Assembly: GCA_030142905.1 (NCBI GenBank)
Contig: JASJOG010000337.1
Location: 26,001 to 90,000 of the forward strand
Direction: 5' to 3'
Origin: Heliopora coerulea
Lineage: Eukaryota; Cnidaria; Anthozoa; Scleralcyonacea; Helioporidae
Length of the DNA: 64,000 nucleotides
The notes beneath the pieces were generated by a model, which worked only from the letters and a program-made list of their open reading frames with translations, did no database searches and was not told where the DNA came from. A program made the position numbers and the translations under genes. This document shows positions 10,752 through 20,875 of the stretch, one piece after another. Every line of letters begins with the position of its first letter. Position 1 is the stretch's first letter.

Positions 10752-11830
10752 ATATAATTAAGATAGACTCAAGGTTTTCACAAGGAAGCTGCAGTTTTCT
10801 TCAGTTGAGTTCTTCATATGTTGAACCCATTTGACCTTCCAAGGACTAGTAAAATTATCTGGCATTTGACACTATAAAGCCATCTAGGCTAGACTGTTTT
10901 AAAAAAAAACAAAATATAATTTTTTCATGTCTTTTCTTTACACTCTGAAGTTAAGTTTCAAATAGAGAAATGCATCCTTACATTCCTCTGGCTTGATGTT
11001 TTCTCCATCTGGAATAATGTGCCCGAGGACTAAGAAAGTCCTCGGGCACATCAAGAACTCCTGAGTTGCTCTTCAGTTAATGGCGAACCTGTAATAAGAT
11101 AGGATAGACATAATGAAGTTATGAATTTTCATTCTGTCACACCTAATTATTTAAGTACATCCGTACAATATATTACTGATACTAAAATATTTTCAGCATG
11201 AATTTATTCACATTAACCCATTGACAAGCTGGCCATTCTATCATGGCCTGTTCAAAATTTTACCCTGAATAGCTTTTTAGCTTTCAGATGGATAACTGTT
11301 TGCAGGACTGGAAGTCAATGGGTTAACTTGCAGTAGATATGTCCTGTGATGTACAAGGCAAGTTTAAGCTTGAGATTATTGTGTAAATGTCATTATAATT
11401 GTTGTAAAAGATGAGAACCAAAAATGTCATAAATTTTCTAATAATTGCAAGTAATTAGTGACATACCACATTCCTGATAATCATATTGTTCAGGAAAACT
11501 GAACATGTGGTTGGGAATTACATCAGGCAGGATAGTGTCCTTTTGTGCTCATATCCTGTGTGTGTTCCAGACTGTCTCTCTAAATGTGTCGAGCTCTTTT
11601 TGCATTATTGGTATCATAATAAAGGCCAGCAACAGTCTTGAAAAGCAACATAAATAAAGACCATTACAAAAATAATTACAAACATTTTACACCAGTTATT
11701 ATTTTGACCTTTATTATACTGTTATTGTAAAAAACCCAAACACTAGTTGATTATATCAAATTTTATACATTAATTATCAGTATTAGCAGTATAAAAATTT
11801 AGTCAACCCAATAGAATCTAACAACTTTAC
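10752..11830. other. No gene recognised; contains one perfect hairpin
   Basis: AT-rich DNA between the Penelope pair and the integrase-core pseudogene. Apart from the hairpin at 11017-11051 no structure or coding signal stands out on either strand. Confidence 0.4.
11017..11051. repeat. Perfect 15-bp hairpin
   Basis: ATGTGCCCGAGGACT and its exact reverse complement (11037-11051) are separated by the 5 bases AAGAA. It is GC-rich in an AT-rich neighbourhood. It could be a hairpin-forming end of an element or a remnant of a foldback unit. Confidence 0.6.
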
Positions 11831-11839
11831 TGTACCAGT

Positions 11840-12785
11840 CGGATTCATCATGAGGATCATAATGGCCTTGGTCTTTCAACCAATTTAATTGTTCCTAAAA
11901 ATATTTCTTCATTCTTTCATGAAACTCCTTCCACTATCTCCCGATCTACAAGATAACATGGCAAGAAATTGCTTAAGTACTACCTAACTGACTGGATTGC
12001 AGTAAGACAGACAGTGGTGTGCTAGTGACTTGGGCTTGACATTATAGTTCCATGACAAGTTTGCTACCTGGAACAGGCTTAAGACATATCCAGTTTTGTA
12101 AGGATATGGTAGACTAAATTGGAACATCTTTTAAACAAGTTAAAAAGCTTACTTTACAGGTTTTCAACTTTGAGTATTCAAAAACTACCTGGTTCAAGGT
12201 TGAAGGACTATATATAACAGTATCAATCGGATCTATGCCATCATCATGTTGCTTATGCAGAAATGTATGCATGGTAGCCATAATTCCGGTTTCAGTGCTT
12301 TTGTCCAGTTGAATAATTGATACCATAACCCCTACTTTCAAATAGATGTTCCAAGTACAATCGTCCAAATCTGTAACCAAAGCAGTTTACTACTAGCTGT
12401 GTCCATACAGTCATATATAGCTAATGAGAATGTTGAATTCTGATATCCCATCAGTTTATCAAGACCAACCATTGCATGCACTCAGGGGCCCTTGTGGTGA
12501 ATTACCTTTCTGACGCACCTTTTTTTGCACAAACACCACCACAATTTTTGAGTCCTTTGGGATCTAGTTCCCACATAACATTGTGAACTTGGTCTCTGGT
12601 GACATTCAAATGGTGTTCTTGCCAGACCTTTTTATGTATCACTCAGTAACCTAAAAGTTCACCAGGTCCTTTTAGTTAATTTTCCATGGCTTTCATAACT
12701 TCTGCACCCTCAATATTGTCATCTTTGTAGAAAATTTCAAAGTAATGTAGATGTCTGTCTAGGCTACAAATACTCCATGGAAAGT
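11840..12785 (-). pseudogene. Integrase-core (rve/DDE) transposase remnant
   Basis: The minus strand, read through several frames, contains DKLMGYQNST, YDCMDTASSKLLWL(Q)IW, then the frame 12380-12114 with LDKSTETGIMATMHTFLHKQ and DTVIYSPSTLNQ. These are the hallmarks of a metazoan repeat family with an integrase-like core, in which D..D..E residues sit in DKL.., LDK.TET and downstream segments. Many frameshifts. The N-terminal part may continue beyond hAT-3, to the right of 15382. The family is related in plan to the one at 56.7-57.9 kb. IS3EU-like is the closest label I can offer, with caution. Confidence 0.6.
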
Positions 12786-12793
12786 GAGGGAAG

Positions 12794-15381
12794 CAGTGCT
12801 TCCACTTTCAAAAATTGAAAAATCCTTATTTTTTCCTGATTTGGACTAAAATTTCCTTCAAAATAATTGTAATTTCCTTCAAATTTCCTTCAAGTATTTC
12901 TTCACTTTTAAGTTGATTTTGGAAAAATTGTGTAAGACTATTGCAAAAGAAAAACGTTTTGAATATTGTTTGCAGCTTTAACATACTTTTACCACCTGGA
13001 TTTACAAATTCTTTGTTTTTCACATAACACATAAAGCAACAAGATCAGTGAATGTGAAACGTCTAAACTCTAAAAGGATACTACAAATGTATAATATGAA
13101 CATATGTTTATTTGTTGTTGGAGATTTTTGTAGTTTTCATGTAAGTACATTTATCTCCAAAAACCGAAATGCAAACAAAGTTCTCACTTTTGAGTTAAAC
13201 GTTATTGTTAACATAGTTTTTGGAGGAAATCCTTTCTCAGTTCTTTAACTTCCTCGTCTGTCACACTTGACTTGCATTTGGAAGCAAGTTGCAGAATTCT
13301 CTAGTTTGGCTGTAGACTGGCGGCACACCAATGACCATTCTTCATGCTTATCTTGCTTTGGAGCAACAAGACCAAAGTTGATGACTTTAACTAATTTCAG
13401 CTGGCTAAAGATTCTTTTGACCACCACATTTGCAAACAGTAAGGACGAAAGTATACCCACAAATCTCATAAGGCATGGCTATCTTGCTTCACCAGTTGGA
13501 GTTTTGGAATCACGGACAATCAACCAGTATTCATCCCAATGCAGATCAGGATTGATTCCCTCTTCAAGAGCGTGTTGTCTCCATTCCATGTCAAGCTGTT
13601 TGATGTTGAGAATATCTGTAAGATAAGGCAACAAGTTGGTGATTGTTCCTAGGGAACTAGGCATTGGCCGGTAAGAGACATTCCACAATTCTATGTATGT
13701 CTGCGTCTAAATCAAATCTTTGCATCTGCAAAATGCTTTCAATAAGAAAGCTTTTACAGTCCTCTAAAAACTTGGTAACATCTTGTGGTTGGGCTTCGCC
13801 TTCAATTTCCGCTAGAGTCGCTGATGCAGCTAAGCCAAGATAGGTTTGACGCAGAGGAACATGTTGATTGATGTCTGCAGGGTCAAGATCTTTGGGTTCC
13901 ATCACTTTAACAATGTCAAGTTTCATGAAGTCACTTGCAATTGATCGCATGAGGCTCTGTACCTCTTGTTTCAGGATATGAAGAAGAGGTCGCTTGCTTT
14001 GGAATAGCCGATTAAACCCATTGAAATGACTGAGCTGAAAGCTTAAAAACTCAAGATAAGCTTGAACAAAACGATTCTGAAGAGACGCTAGAATACGGTT
14101 GTTAGAATGAGACGGGTCTTCATTGGCGGTTAGGGTACGGTTAATGCATGCTTCTAGTGAAAGCCAACGTGTCTGGCAGGGAGACAACAAGTTGAGTGGT
14201 TCAGTGTCAAAAAAAGGTCTGGAACTCTTGATAGACGTCATGTCGTTTTGAAGAGTGATGGAAATGGGCGTATATGTCTCTACAGAGGTCTTAATCACTC
14301 TTTGGCAATTTCATAGCACCCTGGGACGAGACAAGATGAATTAGGTGGCATGAACATTTGATGATCTGTATGTGGGGGAACTCAGACTTTAATAGTTGAG
14401 AGACGGAGTTATACTGCCCGAACATCACATTGGTCGTATCCGATGAGTATCCAATTATGTTAACCAAGGGGATGTTAAGTTCGTTGAATGTCTCTTTGAT
14501 CTTTGAATAGATACCTTGCACAGTACCATCTTCAGTTTCAATCATATCCACCAACCAGTACTGCATTTCAAATTTAGGCATGTCAAAAAAACAGGCAACA
14601 ATTGCAAGCTGTTTTTTTGTGCTTTTATCAGTGGCTTCGTCAATTATGATGCTAAACATACGAGCACGCAGCAAAGATACCATTTGCTCAAGATAATCAA
14701 ATCCTAGAACTTGCCGAATGATGTTTGTTGCCTTTTGCTTGCCAAGCGTCACCTTCTTGAACGCAGAATCATTTGAAAAAAGAGAGGGAAGAACTTTAAT
14801 TAGGTCATCAGATAGTGACAGAGGTAAATTGTGCTGCACAATAAATGCACATAACTTTATTTCCATGGAAGCTGTAGCATCAGCACTTGTTGCAGTGAGC
14901 CAGATGAGGTCACTGTCTTGATATTTTCTTTATGTTTTTTTGCTCATTGAGTGACGTTTTATGCCAGTTTTTGAACATGTTACGAACTTGTCACACACTT
15001 TACAGTATGGCTTTGCTTTATTATCTTTCCCAATTTTTCTTAGAAGCCAGCTTCTGGACTCAACAATTTGTAACCAGCTGTCCATGAAAAGCTGCTCTTG
15101 TGGTGCAGAAGTACACTTTCGATTGGGATGGTTGTTTGCTCAGATGAGCATCGTCCACTTCATCATCAAACTCGTCATCATCATACTCATACTCCGCCTC
15201 TGATATTTCTGCCTCATTCTCCATTCTCCTTTGGCCGATGTATTTAAATATTTATGTATTCAAATTTGTAAAAGGAAAAAGTGGTTAAAAAGATGTGCTT
15301 TTAAAAATTTTGAAAAAATCCTTCAAAATTCCTATTTTTTTCCTAAATTTCCTTCACATTTCCTTCAAAATGGAAGTGCTG
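12794..15381 (-). mobile_element. hAT-3 transposon with exact ends
   Basis: Terminal inverted repeats CAGTGCTTCCA (12794-12804) and TGGAAGTGCTG (15371-15381) differ by one base over 11. They are flanked by a perfect 8-bp duplication GAGGGAAG at 12786-12793 and 15382-15389, the canonical hAT signature. Subterminal sequence on both sides is rich in TCCTTCAAA-type motifs, probable transposase-binding repeats. The element carries one decayed transposase gene on the minus strand. Confidence 0.9.
13245..15224 (-). pseudogene. hAT-3 transposase
   Basis: The likely start is ATG 15224 with an acidic N-terminus (MENEAEISEAEYEYDDD). A zinc finger follows at about 15010-14960 (CKVCDKF..GIKRHSMSKKH, C-x2-C-x-H-x-H). 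The core contains FSIIIDEATDKSTKK (first Asp, about 14660-14615), IIGYSSDTTNVMFG (second Asp, about 14460-14420) and PCQTRWLSLEACI. The dimerisation domain at about 13450-13410 reads FANVVVKRIFSQLKLV: the catalytic Glu expected before RIFS is Lys. Stops near 14880 and 15060 and frameshifts at about 14290 and 13670 confirm inactivity. Confidence 0.8.
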
Positions 15382-15580
15382 GAGGGAAGTTGCATGTCAC
15401 AAAGTCCAATAATTTGCATCTGTTCAAGCCTTGCCCAAAATACTTTACCAAGGCTGATTTAAAAGCATCATCTTTGGTCCACCTTGCTCACCTGTTATCC
15501 TCCATGTCTATTAGCCATCAATATGTGGTCTTCAAAACTAGTTGAGATAAGGCAGACTTCATGGTTAACACTTTCTGTTA
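15382..15580. other. Right flank of hAT-3, no separate gene recognised
   Basis: Continuation of the sequence interrupted by hAT-3. The minus strand may hold N-terminal remains of the integrase-core pseudogene, but I cannot align it confidently. Confidence 0.3.
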
Positions 15581-15913
15581 CAGTAATGGCCTGGGATCTA
15601 TTCGATTTGCAAAGAACCATGGCAGTGGCAACATTCAGCCAATAACAAATTTATCAAAATAGTTTTTGCTTTAACCTTTAAGTTTATATCGAATTTGGAA
15701 TTGCTTTTGTTTTAAGTTTGTTAAAGAAATATTCTTTATTTTGGGTTTCAATTGAATTTCATGATTTTCTTTGAATCTATCATTAATACTTGATAAAAAT
15801 TTACTGGCAACTGTGGGCCACCATAATGTTTGTATAAAACCATCAAAATTAAAACCATGTGAAGAAATTGAAGATACAGCCAAAAAGACTACATGTGATG
15901 GACTAATATACAT
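15581..15913 (-). repeat. Dispersed protein-coding repeat, copy 2 (unknown family)
   Basis: The minus-strand open frame 15913-15671 encodes an 80-residue segment with TLWWPTVASKFLSSIND and a Lys/Gln-rich tail, then a stop, then PWFFANRIDPRPLL about 90 bp on. It is the better preserved copy of the repeat at 6030-6300, in opposite orientation. I do not recognise the family. Confidence 0.5.
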
Positions 15914-16592
15914 GGGAAATCATTTATAAATAATAATAGGTGGATCTTTAATCTATTTACACACAAAAAAATATAAACTGTTAGGATGTATAAACTAAGT
16001 TACTGCAGTTTCAAGGTGATCATCAGACTTTGGTTTAAATGCCAAGAAGGTTAACTATTTATAAAAGCTGGTCCAGGGAAAGTGACTTATGATTTACCAC
16101 ACACCATTTATTTCCATGGCGTCATTTTGCAATTAATTCTGACCGTTTGTTGACGAGTATGGATTTATTGGCATTAAGAACGCAGAACTTTTCTGTTAGG
16201 CATAAATTTCAGTTTGATGTGTCTCCTTTGTATGGGCTTGCTTTTTTGCTGATGGACTATTTAATTGAAAAGTCAGTGCTGCTGTCCTTTAAATCCCAAA
16301 TGAACTTTGAGAACACTGTATCATGGGAATGCTTGTGATGTTTGAAAGAAAGCTTATGGTTATCAAATTGTCTCTGTCATTCCTATTAAATCGCAGACCA
16401 TAAGTCATAAGCATAAACTTGACCCTAAACACTGAAAAGTCAACAGATTAAATGAAATGGGGGAAATCACCACATGCTTGATGTCACTTGCAATCCTACC
16501 AATAGTCAAAGTAGCCAAGATCTAATTGGCTACAGCTACATCTAACCAAATTATTGTTCCTGGAAATAGAATGGTATGTTTTACTTTCATAC
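15914..16592. other. No gene recognised
   Basis: An open frame of 63 codons at 16147-16338 shows no recognisable domain. A possible retroelement 3' flank, but I cannot support this. Confidence 0.35.
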
Positions 16593-17295
16593 CAGGCAAT
16601 ACCAAGTTGTATCATTAGAATAACCTATAAATTCAATGGCGAAATTTATAGAGATCTTAACAAAGCATACATTATTAAAAGTTATTCAGATTTACAGTCA
16701 AAATCTAATCAAACATGTAAGGCTGAACAAGGTGTAGGAGGATCAACTAATTTAGCTCATTTAAAAGGAGTAGTAATGCTGATGATAATACTCTGTATAA
16801 TATGTATGGTAAAACATTCTGTGTGCCAACTGATTTTGAAATATTGTGAAATCGCCGACCTGTGTATCGATATGGTTTTTAGAACACACTATGATCCATC
16901 AAAAACTGTCAGCTGTTTCTGGAAAATTATTACCATCATCATTTGAGTTGAAAGACCTTAAATTAAGATATGAAACAATAGAAAAACCTGATTCGAGTTC
17001 AGAAGTTCAGTCAGCATGTCCAACTGATAAAAGTATGTATTACACTCACTGCACATTGGTAAAATCATTCCCTGTATCAGCATCTACAACAATGATTCAT
17101 GAAAACATAAATCTACCACAAAAGAGTTTAAATCATGTCATGTTATTTAAATGTTTGTCTGACAGTGTTGAATCATTCCATTATCCTTCAATAAAATCCA
17201 TTAAAGCCAGCTTTCAAGGCCAACCAAACTACATCTACACTCAAAATTTCCACAAATATGATTTTCATAAAGAAGCAAATCACGTTTTTTTTTAA
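16593..17295 (+). pseudogene. Polinton-like major capsid protein fragment (C-terminal part)
   Basis: Two overlapping frames carry one decayed protein: ITYKFNGEIYRDLNKAYII in the first, an intermediate segment with NMYGKTFCVPTDFEIL, then 16930-17295 with LRYETIEKPDSSSEVQ, ENINLPQKSLNHVMLF and KASFQGQPNYIYTQ. The N-(L/I)-P-x-(K/R)-S-(L/M) strand and the G-x-P-N-x-(I/L/V)-Y motif are shared with the fragment at 29880-30000 and resemble the C-terminal jelly-roll region of Polinton/adintovirus-type capsid proteins. It lies directly upstream of an ATPase on the same strand. Frameshifts exclude function. The capsid identity is inferred from family resemblance and context. Confidence 0.5.
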
Positions 17296-17348
17296 AGTGA
17301 TAACATTAAAATATCACAACTTAACTTTTTTTAAAACCCGATTTTGTC

Positions 17349-17870
17349 TTGCTTTGGATTATAAAACAAGGAATTAGGCTGACAGATACACAAAACGGCA
17401 TGCTTCTCGAAAATGAAAAAATCTGGGACTACTGTGTGGACTTGCTACCTGTATGTTGTAAACAGACAATTACAATCAATTCAATGCTTATTATGGGACC
17501 TAGTGGTTGTGGAAAAGCATACACACTTTTATATGAAATTATTGAAAATGAAGATCGTTTTGAATACATACTGATACTATGTCCCACAATTTGGATAAGT
17601 CAAACATACAATTCAATGTGATTGAACTAGAAGTACCATCAAATAAATTAACATCAATACTCAAACATATAATAGAAATCTACTCAGGATCAAAAACTAC
17701 AATAATCATTGATGATATGAGTGACTCAATAGAACAGCATACAGTGGTTGTCACCACAACTTCTCACTATCAACTGGTATAAGAGACCATACACCAGAGA
17801 TCATATTTTTGAAAACACTAAGAGACAAGTTCTTTGGATATATTGAGGTTGATAATACAGAATGAAAGCT
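17349..17870 (+). pseudogene. Virus-type genome-packaging ATPase (FtsK/A32-like) fragment
   Basis: The frame 17349-17621 holds a Walker A motif MGPSGCGKAYTL; the Thr/Ser expected after GK is Ala. The frame 17579-17782, overlapping and shifted, holds LKHIIEIYSGSKTTIIIDDMSD, a Walker B strand with D-D. Together they match the small packaging ATPases of Polintons and nucleocytoplasmic viruses, which power DNA entry into the capsid. Placement right after the capsid fragment supports this. A frameshift lies between the two motifs. Confidence 0.6.
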
Positions 17871-17989
17871 CTTGCATGAATTAAGCAAAAATATATCGAT
17901 ATTAAACTAAATGATCGACCACCTTGTTACAACATCTGCTAAATAAATTATGTTAATATACAGATTAATGCCAAAGTGCAAAGTTAAAA

Positions 17990-18420
17990 GTATGGACAAT
18001 ATACGTGAGCTAGAAAACCCAAATGAGGAACTGAAAAATGTTGTAAATGAAAGTAGAGATGAAAAAATTAGCACTGGGACAAAAGATCTGAATACAACTA
18101 GCTGAAGGTGGTGAGTTAGATCAATCAGTTAAATATACCAAGAAAACTTTATCACGAGTATGAAGGAAGACAATTGCAAAAAGCAAACAAATTCTTAACC
18201 AATTTAGTCATAAGTAAAATTTCAAGTTTGTTGGGTGGGCCTGATGCTATTCAAGAGACTAGTTATTAAGAAAAGATGTGCAAGGTATCATATTATCCAT
18301 CACTCCATATTTACCATATATTGGTTGGAAAGCATGTTTCAAAACATGTGTATTATAAAGTATCGGATAAATGAGATGAAGATTCAGAAATCATTGAGTA
18401 AAAGTGACAACAGATATTAA
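17990..18420 (+). pseudogene. Unrecognised decayed open frames after the ATPase
   Basis: Lys-rich frames (SKQILNQF, then LMLFKRLVIKKRC and a Met/Ile-rich stretch). They may belong to the same viral fragment because strand and composition agree, but no domain can be named. Confidence 0.25.
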
Positions 18421-18729
18421 TTATAATAGGGTCCTATTTAGTGAAAATCGCTAAATAGAATCATGACAAGACACCAACCATTTGAACACATGTTTTTCCA
18501 TAATATAGTTTCCATAAAACTAATTCATATGGTGGAAAATGTGCTGGTATTGCCTGATTATGTCGTCAAATGGAAAAACATGCTGACTTTGACCTTGTGT
18601 TTTGAGCCATAATATGGAAAATGATCTCACCTGCAAGTACCATACTACTTCAGCAGTATGAACTTGGAATGCCATGAAAAGTCGATGAACCAATAGTTAC
18701 AAATAATTATGATGGTGCTTTCAAGATTA
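18421..18729. other. No gene recognised
   Basis: No open frame or repeat of note. The segment 18460-18600 holds loose matches to TTTTCCATAATAT in both orientations. Confidence 0.3.
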
Positions 18730-19395
18730 CAAACCCATGAGAAATCCTTTCTTCCTACACCAATAGCTATGTCAGGAAAGTTTCCCTCATGCAGGAAGAT
18801 CTGTGGTTTCTTCCTTCACAGTGATTTGAGATGACAAAATTATTTCAAAAGTTTGTATAGTGTTTGACACAGCAGCCCAACATAACAGGAAATGCCTTGA
18901 TGATGCCATCCATCCTGGGTTTCAATTACAAAGACAGCTTGTGGATGTACTCATTTGCTTTTGTAGCCATTTTCGCCAATATATGTATTTCTTCAAGTAC
19001 TTCTGTGCAAAGGCAATCAATGACATGAAAGAACCTGAGGTATATGAATTCCTTTCCCTGCTCTTTGGTGCCCTGTGTTTTTTTTCTGCATGCCGAGACT
19101 CACAACCAAGAAAAAAGAAACTGTGAATACCATTGCTAATTCAATGTAAGATGATGACTTTCTTAACTCCTGTGAGACAACTGAAGTAGATTGGTCCCTG
19201 TGATGTAATCTCTAGGAGCTATTGTTGGATGGTAGATTTAGATTTAAAAAAATATCTTTTAAATGCACTGTGTGGAAATTGGTGAGAAGAATGTTCCTAT
19301 GCAAAAAAAAAACTTAGGAGTGATGTGGAATAGAGAAACAGACAAGTTTTCCTTTTGAGAGAACCAACGTGTTGTGTCGTGTGCTGGGAAAGTCA
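18730..19395 (+). pseudogene. BEL/Pao-type LTR retrotransposon RT fragment
   Basis: The frame 18860-19126 reads FDTAAQHNRKCLDDAIHPG, LQRQLVDVLI, then PEVYEFLSLLFG, the classical order of BEL/Pao reverse transcriptases. The active-site region at about 19140-19160 reads M-stop-DDDFLNS. A later frame has KKLGVMWNRETDKFSF (about 19285-19360). The middle of the RT is compressed and several frames are used. It is truncated on the right where Penelope B begins, and no LTRs are seen. Confidence 0.7.
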
Positions 19396-20875
19396 CGTTT
19401 GAAGGCACCAATTGGTTTTTCCGATATAAGATTTATTGCAGCCAGGGCATGTAACTTAGTAAACGACTTTGTTGAGGGATAGTTCTGGAATTTTATCTTT
19501 GGTTGACGTGAAATATGAGAGCTTTTTAGTGTTGTAAATGATGATAAATTTCACAGGATGCCTAAGTTGTCGGCAAATTTTAGAAACACAAGACCTAATT
19601 AGATTTTCACCTTGTTTACCAAGATAAGGTATTCAAATCCAAACTTTAAGAAGATTATCATCAGTAGATGATGTTTGAGAGGAAGGAGAAGCAGCAAAGT
19701 TACATTTGTGTTTAAGTTTATTGATGAGTAAGTTTCTTACTTGTTTCGGGTACCCGTTCCATGACATAAAGGATTTAAATTGGTTAATTTGTTTCTTTAG
19801 AAGTTTCTTGAAGCTGCAGATCTTAACTGGGCGATGGAAAAGTTATTTTATCCAAGCAGCTTTTTGAGAAAAAGGTTCGAAACTAGAAAAATGTGTATAC
19901 TGTCCGGTGTGGGTATTTTTAAGATAAACATCTGTACTTGCAGGAGAAATTTTTATGTCTAAGAAATGTATCAATCCGTCAGGAAATGTATCTATGGTGA
20001 ACTTTAAATTCTTGTCAAGTTGGTTAAATTTATTCAAAACTAGAGGAGTATCAGAAGGCTTAGTAAGAATGAGCGTGTCATCAACATAGCGTTTGTAGAA
20101 TCTTATAATGCCAGAAGGGATAAGGTCAGAAACAACAGTCTTTTCAAATTCAATTAAGACAATATTGGCTAAAACGAGGCCTAGAGACCATCCCATTGAG
20201 ACACCATTGGTTTGGTCAAACAATTGATTATTAAATGAGAAGGTGGTTTTACTGCAGCAGTCCAAAATAAGCTTTTTAAAAGTTAATTTCTTTAAAGTTG
20301 TGTTGATTTGGTTTTCATTGTAAATTCGGTCTAAAATTATGTTAACTGTTCTGGTGAGCGGTACATTAGTAAATAATGACTCAACGTCTATAGGGACAAA
20401 TTGGTATCCTTCAATAAAGATAGTTTCAGGTGTATTTCTAATATTCGAAACAGCATCGAAAGAATCGGATAAAGAATATTTGTTTAATGTCAGAGGATTT
20501 AATAGAGATGAAAGAAACTTGCCAACATTGTAATACAGAGTGTCAATTGTATCTATAATTGGCCAAAATGTAGGAAGTGAAGAAAATGTTTTGTGTGTTT
20601 TAGGGAGACCGTGAGCACATCGGAAATGCACTGCCTCAGGGCATAAAGCGTTGTATTAATTTTCAGTAAGTTCTCCTAGTCTAAGTAGAGTAGAAAGGCA
20701 TTTTTGCAATGAAGAAAGTCTTGTTGGAGTTGGATCAGACATTATTTTCTTAAACTTACTGGAATCTGTGAAAGGAGATCTAACTGAATTTACATAGTTG
20801 CTTCATTTCATCAACACTATGCTGTTGCCTTTGTCAGGCTTAAGTATAGCAAAGTTGGTGTTCAGATTTCTAAGT
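19396..20875 (-). pseudogene. Penelope-like element B, RT and endonuclease (minus copy)
   Basis: A 262-codon open frame (20631-19843) contains PKTHKTFSSLPTFWPI, VPIDVESLFTNVPL (RT), GVSMGWSLGLVLANIVL (the G-S/P-x-G motif), the intact active site KRYVDDTLIL and HFLDIKISP. Upstream, after a stop near 20640, are KPDKGNS and TRLSSLQKCL. The GIY-YIG endonuclease at 19480-19400 reads CPGCNKSYIGKT. The 5' part of this copy continues on the other side of hAT-2 at 26348-26538. This is the best preserved Penelope RT in the window. Confidence 0.85.
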
